DNA of 64,000 bases from contig CAVZKY010000032.1 in the NCBI GenBank assembly GCA_963775825.1, positions 1 to 64,000 on the forward strand. The letters are read 5' to 3'. How positions within the stretch are numbered: position 1 is the stretch's first letter; each line of letters opens with the position of its first letter. This document shows positions 56,494-64,000 of this stretch, piece by piece. The position numbers were made by a program, and so were the translations under genes. The DNA comes from Bog-532 sp963775825 (lineage in GTDB: Bacteria; Actinomycetota; Actinomycetes; Streptosporangiales; Streptosporangiaceae). The notes under the pieces are model-generated. The model was not told where the DNA came from and ran no database searches. It was given only the letters and a program-made list of their open reading frames with translations.

Positions 56494-57258
56494 ATGGCGG
56501 AACGGCTGGACGGGACCGTGGCCCTGGTGACCGGGGCGTCCAGCGGCATCGGCGCCGCAACCGCGCTGGAACTGTCAGCGCTGGGCGCTTCGGTGGCGCT
56601 GGTTGCCCGCCGGTCCGAGCGCCTTGAGGAACTGGCCACCAAGATCCGCGGGCAAGGCGGCCGGTCCCTGGTGCTGCCCGCCGACATCACGGACGAGCCA
56701 CAGGCGCGCGAGGTCGTCGAGCGGACCGCCACCCAACTTGGCCGCCTGGACACGCTGGTCAACAACGCCGGCGTCATGCTGCTCGGGCCGGTCGAGGACG
56801 CGCCGCTGACCGAGTGGCAGCGGATGATCAACATCAACGTGCTCGGCCTGCTGTACTGCACCCATGCGGCACTTCCGCATCTACTCGACGCGGTGTCCAC
56901 GAGCCCGCGGCGGGTGGCGGACCTGGTCAACATCAGCTCCGTGGCGGGCCGCACCGTGCGCAGCGGAAGCGCGGCGTACAACGCGACCAAGCACGCGGTG
57001 GGCGCCTTCAGTGAGGCCCTCCGGCAGGAAGTGACCACCCGTTATCTGCGGGTCTCGGTCGTCGAGCCGGGCGCGGTGGACACCGAACTGGCCGAGCACA
57101 ACCGGCCACAGATCCTGGCCGGGCTGACCGAGCGGTTCGCCCATCAGGAGCGCATGGAGGCCACGGACATCGCGGAGACCATCAGCTTCATCGTGACCCG
57201 GCCGCGCCGGGTGGCGGTGAACGAGGTCCTGGTCCGGCCCACCGAGCAGGAAGGCTGA
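56494..57258 (+). CDS. Short-chain dehydrogenase/reductase
   Basis: 254 aa from ATG at 56494, chosen because GGGAGGG lies 4-10 bases upstream; an upstream ATG at 56458 has no such site. Classical SDR: TGASSGIG cofactor loop, NNAGVML, Ser in LVNISSVAGR and Y-x3-K in YNATKHAVGAF. The C-terminal FIVTRPRRVAVNEVLVRPTE resembles the clavulanate dehydrogenase-like subgroup. NADP preference is suggested by VARRSERLEEL. Substrate unknown. Confidence 0.92.
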   Translation: MAERLDGTVALVTGASSGIGAATALELSALGASVALVARRSERLEELATKIRGQGGRSLVLPADITDEPQAREVVERTATQLGRLDTLVNNAGVMLLGPVEDAPLTEWQRMININVLGLLYCTHAALPHLLDAVSTSPRRVADLVNISSVAGRTVRSGSAAYNATKHAVGAFSEALRQEVTTRYLRVSVVEPGAVDTELAEHNRPQILAGLTERFAHQERMEATDIAETISFIVTRPRRVAVNEVLVRPTEQEG

Positions 57259-57317
57259 GCTGGCCGACGGAGCGGCGAGGTCCTGGTCCGGCCCGGGGAC
57301 GCTGAGCTGGCCGACGG
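57223..57317. repeat. Imperfect tandem duplication of the SDR 3' end
   Basis: gaggtcctggtccggccc occurs at 57223 and 57277 (54 bp apart), and gctgagctggccgacgg at 57254 and 57301 (47 apart, so a 7-bp deletion lies between). The stop codon TGA is inside the duplicated block. Confidence 0.85.
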
Positions 57318-57387
57318 GAGCAGGAAGGCTGAAGCGGGGTCCCGACCGGGCGCGAGGCATAGCCGCTGGCCCTACACTGTGGCGATC

Positions 57388-57729
57388 ATGCCCGTCCGAA
57401 CTAATCACCTCGAGCGGGGGCTGACCCGCAGGCAAAAGCGCACCATGGCGATCATCGTCGGGGCCGTGCTCCTCATCTTCGTTGGCCTGGGCCTATGGGG
57501 ATCGCTGGTGCGAGATTCCTACTCCACATCCGCGAACGGCTGCGTCAACGTGACCCTACCCAGCTCCACCGGCGGTGGCGTGCTGCACTACTGCGGAGCC
57601 GAGGCACGTAACTTCTGCCACTCTTCGAGCGTCGCGGGGTCGTCCATCCTCGCGCAGCACGCACGGCCGCAGTGCGTCCTGGCCGGTCTGCTCCCGAGTG
57701 CTTCGGCAGCACCGGTTCCGTCGCACTGA
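57388..57729 (+). CDS. Small membrane protein of unknown function
   Basis: 113 aa. A basic N-terminus (TNHLERGLTRRQKRT), one membrane helix (MAIIVGAVLLIFVGLGLWGS), then an outer part with Cys at GCVNVTLPSS, HYCGAEARNFCHS and RPQCVLAG, so disulfides are plausible. Not recognised as a named family. ATG at 57388 is preferred to the GTG at 57379. It stands alone after the SDR gene. Confidence 0.65.
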   Translation: MPVRTNHLERGLTRRQKRTMAIIVGAVLLIFVGLGLWGSLVRDSYSTSANGCVNVTLPSSTGGGVLHYCGAEARNFCHSSSVAGSSILAQHARPQCVLAGLLPSASAAPVPSH

Positions 57730-58123
57730 CTGAAACAAACGAGGCTGGGTGTAATCGCGCCCGCTGGCGGGCGGGCCTGGCCTGGCACGGGATGGAGCGG
57801 CTCGCGGACGCGGCCGCCGCGGCTCATAGCGCGGGCGCGACGGTGGCAGGAGGCTGGCTGTTCCACTCGGCCAGGGGTGCGCAGTGCCAGCGCCAGCTCG
57901 ACTGTCGCGGCCTGCCAGGGAAGCAGTGCCAGCGCCAGCTCGCCGGCCCGGCCGGCCAGGGATGCAGGCCAGCGCCAGCTCGACCGCGGGCCGGGTCGGG
58001 ACCTGGACCGGACCGGCCAGGACGGAACAGCCGTCCCGCGAGCCGCGGATCAGGACTGAAGCTCTCCCCCAATCCAGTGCCCGCGTCGTAGGTGTGGACC
58101 AGGGATTTCGTGCCGGGCGGGCC
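57730..58123. other. Interval with a 40-bp repeat, no supported gene
   Basis: 57872-57995 has three loose copies of a block of about 40 bp built around gccagcgccagctcg. No coding frame is convincing. It ends at the AT-rich promoter of the HNH remnant. Confidence 0.5.
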
Positions 58124-58152
58124 TTGCTTGGCGGATGGTTATTCGATATAAT
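58124..58152 (+). promoter_or_regulatory. Consensus-like sigma-70/SigA promoter
   Basis: TTGCTT at 58124-58129 and a perfect TATAAT at 58147-58152 with 17 bp between, in an AT-rich patch of an otherwise GC-rich window. It faces the DUF222/HNH remnant that begins about 60 bp later. Confidence 0.55.
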
Positions 58153-58213
58153 ATTCGAGAGATCAGACTTCTGTAGTTTGTGTTCGAACGTAGAGGTGCA
58201 CAGTGTCGTTAGG

Positions 58214-59361
58214 GCCAGGTAGCAGGCACAGCGTGAGGCCCGCGTGCTGCGATGGCGGGAGGACGCGGGGACAGCGGCGCTGTGCGGTCGTGACCTGCCG
58301 CCGGCGAAGTCCTGGCTGCTGACCAGCGCATCTCGGCCCGGGCCCGCGAGCTGACGGCCGCCGGGCTGGCCGGCACGATGGATGAGCTGCGGGCCCGCGC
58401 GTACCTGGACTTCCTGCTCGGCCGAAACGGCCTGCCAGCGCCCGGCACCAGCGATCCGGGCGCAGGCCCCGCCGGCCGGACGCGGGACCCGGCCGCCCGG
58501 ACAGGCCCCGCCGGCCCGGACGCGGGCCCAGGTGACCGGGACGGCGGCGGCGGGCCGGCCGGGCGCTTCCGCGGCCCCTACGCCGGCGCCGGCGTCTGTG
58601 GCACAGGTGCCGGCGGCCCGGCCACCGGACCATGGCCACCAGGAGGACCGCCGGGCGGCCTGGCCGCGCGGATCAACGTGACGGTGCCCTTGTCAACATT
58701 GCTGGGAACGTCAAAAACACCAGCTGAGGTGGCGGCGTTCGGGCCGGTCGACGCGGAACTGGCCCGTGAACTGGCCCGGGCGGCCGGAACGCACCCGGCC
58801 ACCCGGTGGTGCGTCACGGTCATCGGCCAGCACGGCCACGCTATCGGGCACGGATGCGCGCGCGGCAGGCATGCCGCACCGGAGCACCCGCCCACCGGAC
58901 CGGAACGCCCCGCACCCGATGGCCCAGCCCCGGATCGGCCGGCCAACGGGCGGGCCGTTCCAGCTGAGCCGCTTGATCCGCTGAACCCGCTGGCCAAAAC
59001 GTTCCTCCAGCGACTCCGGATCCGAATCAGCCCGCTGGCCGCAGGCACATGTGACCACCGCAACGAAGAGCCCGGCTACCAGCCGAGCCGGTTGCTGCGG
59101 CACCTGATCGAGGCCCGCACGGCCAGCTGCACCGCTCCCGGGTGCCGGCGTCCAGCAGCGCAGTGCGATCAGGACCACACCATCCCCTACGAGGCCGGTG
59201 GCCGGACATGTGAGTGCGGTCTCGGCCCGCTCTGCAGACGGCACCATCGATGCAAGCAGGCCCACGGCTGGACCCTCGAGCAACCCGAACCCGGCATCTT
59301 CGTATGGATCACCCCAGCCAGACGGCGATACATCACCGGCCCCAAAACCTACGCCACCTGA
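58214..59361 (+). pseudogene. DUF222/HNH endonuclease (REP13E12-type), 5' truncated and frameshifted
   Basis: The C-terminal HNH part is complete: CTAPGCRRPAAQCDQDHTIP, ECGLGPLCRRHHRCKQAHGW and ARRRYITGPKTYAT. From ATG 58378 the frame reads MDELRARAYLDFLLGRNGLP, a DUF222 segment. Upstream, the matching residues QREARVLRWREDAGTAALCG and then EVLAADQRISARARELTAAG lie in two different frames, with a base missing near 58308. An in-frame TAG at 58206 closes the front. Full members are usually 400-600 aa, so the N-terminal half is lost. The family is a known multicopy element in mycobacteria and a phiRv1 integration site. Confidence 0.8.
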
Positions 59362-59376
59362 CCCACGCCGACCGCC

Positions 59377-60252
59377 CTAGCACGGCCCCCGAACACCGCC
59401 CGCCGATGCCACCGCCCCCCGCCCGGCTCCCGGTGACGTACTGGCCGGGAACGCGACGGCGAGCGCCGTATTGATCTCGTCGATGTCGAAGCGGGTCGTA
59501 TCGAGGCTTGCGGGATCGATGTCGCCGCCGAAGAAATGCTCCAGCTCGGCCACCGCTTCCGCATGGTCGGGGTTGTCCAGGTCGGTCGCCGCTGCCGTCA
59601 GCTCGTAGGCGTACACACCGCCGCAGTCCTCGGCCGGGCCGTCGCGCCGCCCGTCGGTACAGACTGCTCGCGGCGCCGGAGCCGTCCGGGCGCTGACGGT
59701 TTCGAGCTTTATGACATGCTCCCAGCCATCGCCGAAGTCGTACTCGTAGTACAGCTTGTCACCCGGATCGGCCAGCACCTCGTCGAGGCGTACCTGTTCC
59801 TCGGGAATGCCGATGTCTCCCTCGTCCACCTGGAACGGGCACAGGTACAGCTCGGCCTTCGGGCTGTGCGGGCCCGGGCCGGAACTGAACTGGTGCAGGT
59901 GACTATCGGTCCAGCCGAACGCATCCTGGATAACCCGGTGCAGCTCGTCGAGGAGCAGATCCGACGACAGCTCCAGCCGACGCCAGAGCGGAGGCCTGGC
60001 CCCCTTCAGGTCGATCCGGACGCGGTACGTTACAACGTCCGCCCGGCGCGGGCGCCGGCGTGACGGCGGCGCTGCCCGTACCGCCGGGTCCTGGTCAGCC
60101 GCCGCGAGGGCCAGCAGCTCCCGCAACACCCCCCGAAGCTCACCAGGGCTCATGCCGGAGATGGCTGCCGTGAACTGGCGCATCACGTCTTCTGGCAGGC
60201 CTGGGCCGGCCGGGGAACCGCCAGGTTCGTCGCCGTTGGACATGAGCGCCAC
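59377..60252 (-). CDS. Plasmid pRiA4b ORF-3-like protein
   Basis: 291 aa. The PRiA4_ORF3 domain is read from VTYRVRIDLKGARPPLWRRL, ELHRVIQDAFGWTDSHLHQF, KLYYEYDFGDGWEHVIKLE, and a Cys-containing DGRRDGPAEDCGGVYAYEL. The C-terminal FFGGDIDPASLDTTRFDIDE is typical. Function unknown; often carried on accessory DNA. The N-terminal 70 residues are a helical, variable extension. It converges with the HNH remnant. Confidence 0.85.
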   Translation of the reverse strand: MALMSNGDEPGGSPAGPGLPEDVMRQFTAAISGMSPGELRGVLRELLALAAADQDPAVRAAPPSRRRPRRADVVTYRVRIDLKGARPPLWRRLELSSDLLLDELHRVIQDAFGWTDSHLHQFSSGPGPHSPKAELYLCPFQVDEGDIGIPEEQVRLDEVLADPGDKLYYEYDFGDGWEHVIKLETVSARTAPAPRAVCTDGRRDGPAEDCGGVYAYELTAAATDLDNPDHAEAVAELEHFFGGDIDPASLDTTRFDIDEINTALAVAFPASTSPGAGRGAVASAGGVRGPC

Positions 60253-60360
60253 GCTACCGGGTGGCGTCCTTCGCGGGCTGGGCGTTCATCAGTTAGGTAG
60301 GTGTGAGCGCCGGCATGAGCCGGTTCGGATGGTGGACGGGCCGAACGCCGAATGCGTGGG

Positions 60361-61426
60361 TTAGTGACCTGGTGCCGGCTCGATCTGCAGCGAACCGCCA
60401 TCGCTGGTCACCATGATCGAACGGCGGGCAGCGGGGTCGGTGGCGATCCCGACCGATTGCGGGCCGCCGTCGCTGTCGGTGGTCAGCGCGTAGGGGCCGC
60501 CCGGCACAATCAGGGTCGCCGGCCCGCCTTCGGTACTGAGCGTCACCGTGTCCGGTGCCGCGGAGAGAGCGATCCGTGCCGAACCACCGCCCGTGCTGAC
60601 GCTGGCCTGCGCGGCGTCGACGCCCTGGCCGGACAGCGGCCCGCCGTTAGTGTCGGCGTGCAGGGCGCCGGCTGTCCCGTTCAGCTCCAGCGAGCCGCCA
60701 TCGGTGTTAACGGTCAGCGGCCCGACAATGTGCTCGGCGGTCACCGGCCCGCCGCCAGAATAGACGTTCCCCCGGGCGCCCCGTTCAGCTGCAGCGAGCC
60801 GCCATCGGTGTTAACGGTCAGCGGCCCGTCAATGTGCTCGGCGGTCACCGGCCCGCCGCCGGAATTCACGTCTGCCCCGGCCGTGCCGTCCATCTGCAGC
60901 GAGCCGCCGTAGGTGTTGACGGTCAGCGGCCCGGTCAATGTGCTCGGCGGTCACCGGCCCGCCGACGGAATCCACGTCTGCCCCGGCCGTCCCGGACACG
61001 GCCGCAGCGCCGCCGTCGGTCGTCACGGTGGCGGGAATGCCGGCCGGCATAGTCACCGTGAAGCCGACGCTGCAATCGAAGGTGGCGCACGCGGGGGCGG
61101 CCAGAGGTGAGGCGGCCGGCCGACACCGACTGCACCACCGCGGGCAGGCCGCCATCCTGTTTGATGTAGTTGATCGTCTCGATGACCTCGGCGCGGCTCA
61201 CCGGCCCAGCCGCTACCTTCACCAGGCCGCCATAGCTTTGTACGTCCAGGCTGGTGACGTGTTCGGGCACGGTCAGTGAGCGGACCACGCTATCCGGCGT
61301 CGGCTGCCGGTGCCAGGGACCACCGGCTGCGGTGAGCACGCGCACGCCGGGGACGAGGAGCACAGCGGCGGTGGCCAGGCCGCTGAGGCCCCAGATCCAG
61401 CGGCCGGGTCCGCCTACCGCGCGCAT
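60361..61426 (-). pseudogene. DUF4097-like beta-helix adhesin/putative surface protein with internal repeats, frameshifted
   Basis: ATG at 61426 lies inside the last codons of the sensor kinase. N-terminal membrane segment (WGLSGLATAAVLLVPGVRVL), then beta-rich repeats such as GPLTVNTDGGSLQLNG, VTAEHIDGPLTVNT and GGPATLIVPGGPYALTTDSD. Three changes of frame are needed (near 61110, 60937 and 60760), after which the frame is open to 60361. Repeats of about 105 bp make both real slippage and assembly error likely. Proteins of this kind often sit beside a histidine kinase; the role is unknown. Confidence 0.65.
60660..60990. repeat. Tandem repeat of about 105 bp in the adhesin-like gene
   Basis: Blocks with cgccatcggtgttaacggtcagcgg, then caatgtgctcggcggtcaccggcccgcc recur three times, each with small differences. 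They encode the GPLTVNTDGGSLQ and VTAEH motifs. Confidence 0.8.
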
Positions 61427-62711
61427 GGCAGGTCCACGGTGAGCAGGGTCGGCCCGCCGGGCGGGCTGGCGATCTCGAAGGTCCCGTCGACCGACTGGGC
61501 GCGCTTGGCCAGGCCGGACAGGCCCGTGCCGCCGCCCGGGGCGGCGCCACCCACACCGTCGTCACTGACGATGATGTGCAGCCGGTCCCCCGCACGCTGC
61601 ACGAACACCTCGGCCTGGGTCGCGTGGGCGTGCTTGGTGATATTGGTAAGTCCCTCGGAGACCACGAAGTAGGCCACCGCCTCGATTGTCGGTGGCGGGC
61701 GGCGAGGCGACATCCACGGTCAGCCGGACCGGAATCGGCATCCGCGCCGTCACGCCGGACAGCGCCGCGTCCAGGCCACGATCCTCGAGCACCGGCGGAT
61801 GCAGGCCGCGGATCAGGTTGCGGAGCTCAGCGAGCGCGGCCTTGGTCTCCTCGTGCGCCTCGGCGATCACCAGGTTGGCCTGCGCCGCGTCGGCGCCCGC
61901 GGTCGCGCGGGCCATGCCCAGCCGGATAGCCAGCGAGACCAGCCGCTGCTGGGTGCCGTCGTGCAGATCCCGCTCCAGCCGGCGCCGCTCGGCGTCGGCC
62001 GCGTCGACCACGCCGGCCCGGGTCTCGGTCAGCTGCTCGACCCGGAGCTGCAGCTCCTCCGCGCGGCTCGGGCCCAGCAGCGCCCGGGCGGCCCGGGCGT
62101 CGACCGCTCCCACCGCGGCGCTCAGCCACGGGGCGGCGAGCAGGAGCGCGATCCCGCCGAGCATCAGGTACACGTCCAGCGGGACATGGAGCAACCGCAG
62201 GACGTGCGGCGGAGACGACTCGCCATTCCGAAGCAGGCTCCCCGGCGGCTCCGTCCACGCGTAGGCGTACACCAGCGTGTACAGGACACCCGCCAGCCAC
62301 ATCACGAACGCCGCGATGGCCGCCACGGCCAGCGCCAGGCCCGGCCAGCAGGTGGTAGCCCGCCTGCTGCCAGGTCGCCCGGGAACGGGCCGCGGCGGCG
62401 ATGCCCGGCAAGCTCAGCCGGTTCGGTATGGCCGGCCGGGGCGGTATCGCCACCCCGGCCGTGGCCCGCAGCCGCTGGCGCTGGACCCGGGTGAGGACCG
62501 GCAGCGCGATGAAGACCACCGCCAGGGCCAGCAGCGAGAACGGCCACCGGTGATGATTGGCGAAGATCGGGACCAGTACCACGAACAGCGCGACGATCTG
62601 CGCTGGGATCCCGCCCACCAGGTACAGGGCCTGGCGCCACGCCCGCGGCGACCACGGGACGCGGCGGTAACGCGGCGCGGGTGCGTCGCGGCGGAGAGCT
62701 GGGGCGGTCAT
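61414..62711 (-). CDS. NarL-type sensor histidine kinase (two frameshifts)
   Basis: N-terminal sensor domain with membrane helices (YLVGGIPAQIVALFVVLVPI, WPFSLLALAVVFIALPVL). After a shift near 62340: MWLAGVLYTLVYAYAW and the dimerisation H-box ERRRLERDLHDGTQQRLVSL. After a second near 61697: N-box SEGLTNITKHAHA and the ATP lid DDGVGGAAPGGGTGLSGLAK. About 430 codons in all. No response regulator gene is seen next to it. The stop overlaps the start of the adhesin-like gene by 13 bp, so the two are co-translated. Confidence 0.82.
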
Positions 62712-62960
62712 GTAGCCCACGCTACGTCTCCGGCGGCCGGTCCTCTATGCAGCGCGGTTCACGATCACGGGTGGTGCTAGCTGCACCCGTATTCGGCGTC
62801 CTGGCCCAGTGCGCGCGGCAGGTTCTGGAGCCCATGCTGGCTATGCGGCAGGGATAACCAGACCCTGCGTGCTGATCAGGGCCCGGCGATTACGGGCCTG
62901 GCTCACGGATGGCTCAGTTCCGTTAAAGAAAACCAATTTGCGTACCCGAGAGGGGTCCCG

Positions 62961-63710
62961 ATGCGAGAGCACAGCATGCCCGGTGAGGTGATCCGGCTGG
63001 CCGAGGACGTGATCCGGCTGGACGGCGACGTGATCCGGCTGGACGGCGTGACCAAGACCTATCAAGCGGGGGCCCTGCCCGCGGTGGCCGAGGTCAGCAT
63101 GAGCGTCACGGCCCGCGAGGTGGTGGCCATCATGGGCCCGTCGGGCAGTGGCAAATCCACGCTGCTCAACCTGATCGCCGGGCTGGACCGGCCCACGACC
63201 GGAATGGTCACCGTGGCGGGGCGGCGGATCGACAAGCTCAGCGAGAGCGCGCTGGCCCGGTTCCGGGCCCGGCACGTGGGGATCATCTTCCAGTTCTTCA
63301 ACCTGCTGGACGACCTCACGGTGGAAGACAACGTGCTGCTGCCCGCCCAGCTGGCTGGGGCGTCCCGGCGCCAGGCCCGGGCGCGGGCCGGTGAGCTGCT
63401 GGCGCGGATGGGTATCGAGCGGTACCGCAATGAGTACCCGGCGCGGATGTCCGGCGGTCAGCGGCAGCGGGTGGCGATCGCCCGGGCGCTGGTGAACTCC
63501 CCGGACCTGCTGCTGGCGGATGAGCCGACCGGGGCACTGGACACCGCCACCGGACAGGAGATCGGGAAGTTGCTGCGGCAGCTCAACCGGGACGGGCAGA
63601 CGCTGGTGCTGGTCACCCACGACCAGGCGCTCGCGCAGCGGTACGCCGCCCGCACGGTACAGCTTGTTGACGGGCAGCTCGTGAGCAGCGGCGCGCAGGT
63701 GCCGGCATGA
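62961..63710 (+). CDS. ABC transporter ATP-binding protein (MacB/LolD type)
   Basis: 249 aa. Walker A GPSGSGKSTLLNLIAGLDRP, Q-loop VGIIFQFFNLLDDLTVEDNV, signature MSGGQRQRVAIARAL, Walker B LLLADEPTGALD, and H-loop LVLVTHDQALAQRY. Powers a MacB/FtsX-type exporter together with the next gene. ATG at 62961 has GAGAGGGG upstream. The first 30 residues carry three copies of VIRL(A/D) from a 21-bp repeat. Its start overlaps nothing, and its stop overlaps the permease ATG. Confidence 0.93.
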   Translation: MREHSMPGEVIRLAEDVIRLDGDVIRLDGVTKTYQAGALPAVAEVSMSVTAREVVAIMGPSGSGKSTLLNLIAGLDRPTTGMVTVAGRRIDKLSESALARFRARHVGIIFQFFNLLDDLTVEDNVLLPAQLAGASRRQARARAGELLARMGIERYRNEYPARMSGGQRQRVAIARALVNSPDLLLADEPTGALDTATGQEIGKLLRQLNRDGQTLVLVTHDQALAQRYAARTVQLVDGQLVSSGAQVPA

Positions 63711-64000
63711 ACCGGCTGAGAGCGATCGCGCGCTGGCTGGCCGCGATCAGGACCGCCACCGGCGGGATACGGCGGCACAAGCTGCAGGCCATTGTGATCG
63801 GCAGCGTCCTGCTGATCTCCACCGCCTCCGCTACCCTCGGCTTCGCGCTGCTCGCGGCGAGCAATGCCCCCTTCCAGCACGGGTTCAGCGCCCAGCGCGG
63901 CGCGCACGTGGCCGTCACGGTGAACACGGCGCACGCCAGCCCGGCGGAACTCGCCGCGACGGCGGCCCTGCACGGGGTCACCGCCACGGCCGGCCCGTTC
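63707..64000 (+). CDS. ABC transporter permease (FtsX/MacB type), 3' end outside window
   Basis: ATG at 63707 overlaps the ATPase stop (ATGA). 98 codons are visible: NRLRAIARWLAAIRTATGGI, a membrane helix LQAIVIGSVLLISTASATLG, and the beginning of an extracytoplasmic domain (VAVTVNTAHASPAELAATAA). The gene runs off the window. Confidence 0.85.
   Translation, partial: MNRLRAIARWLAAIRTATGGIRRHKLQAIVIGSVLLISTASATLGFALLAASNAPFQHGFSAQRGAHVAVTVNTAHASPAELAATAALHGVTATAGPF

Noticed and set aside
62530..62720. Separate small gene for the kinase N-terminus
   Set aside because: The helices and later H-box belong together as one NarL-type kinase; the split is explained by an indel near 62340.
1..64000. 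tRNA, rRNA, riboswitch or T-box elements
   Set aside because: Scanned intergenic regions, including upstream of thrS, alaS and aspS, for T-loop, cloverleaf or T-box motifs and saw none. A covariance search would be needed to be certain.

Overview
The window is GC-rich DNA from an actinomycete. The markers are a phosphatidylinositol-mannoside block (pgsA, patA, pimA), a F420-type PPOX protein, GTG and TTG starts, many ATGA and GTGA stop-start overlaps, and the actinobacterial order thrS-HIT-pgsA-patA-pimA-pdxS-pdxT-yebC-ruvCAB-yajC-secDF-apt-rel. A Streptosporangiales-type lineage would fit, but that is only an inference.

Layout. Positions 1-12650 (minus strand) read rarA, DUF948, DUF6167, alaS, ruvX, mltG, then a chimeric ABC transporter remnant. 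A 3.7 kb direct duplication in the middle (about 3024-6749 and 6750-10468) gives two alaS and two ruvX copies. One unit keeps an intact alaS and the other an intact ruvX. 12.7-16.8 kb carries a hairpin, a long array of 14-16 bp repeats touching the aspS stop, aspS, an MBL-fold hydrolase and a membrane-anchored cyclophilin. 16.9-21.1 kb has a DUF349 protein facing rel (ppGpp synthase/hydrolase) across a long inverted repeat. 21.2-28.4 kb has apt, secF, secD, yajC, ruvB, ruvA and ruvC. 28.5-36.1 kb has an Eis-like acetyltransferase, yebC, pdxT, pdxS, a LemA-like membrane protein, pimA, patA and pgsA. An EF-G-like GTPase (plus strand) precedes HIT and thrS. 41.2-46.1 kb is a phosphoketolase-acetate kinase operon with a F420/FMN PPOX protein and a hydrolase. 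Tex follows.

From 49 kb onward the content is accessory: a sugar porter, a serpin, a 1.4 kb repeat-bearing gene-free stretch, a PucR-type regulator, a nitroreductase divergent from an SDR, a small cysteine-containing membrane protein, a decayed DUF222/HNH (REP13E12-type) gene, a pRiA4b ORF-3 protein, an adhesin-like repeat protein overlapping a sensor kinase, and the start of a MacB-type ABC exporter.

Two features recur. First, short tandem duplications repeatedly span or adjoin stop codons (ABC remnant, mltG, rarA, aspS, eis, SDR), and C-terminal coding minisatellites are common (patA, DUF948, ruvC, yajC, secF tail). Second, one-base frameshifts are dense, even in genes expected to be needed (ruvA, ruvC, EF-G-like, xfp). 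Many lie in C or G runs, so sequence error must be excluded before calling these pseudogenes. No tRNA, rRNA, CRISPR array, integrase or transposase was recognised.
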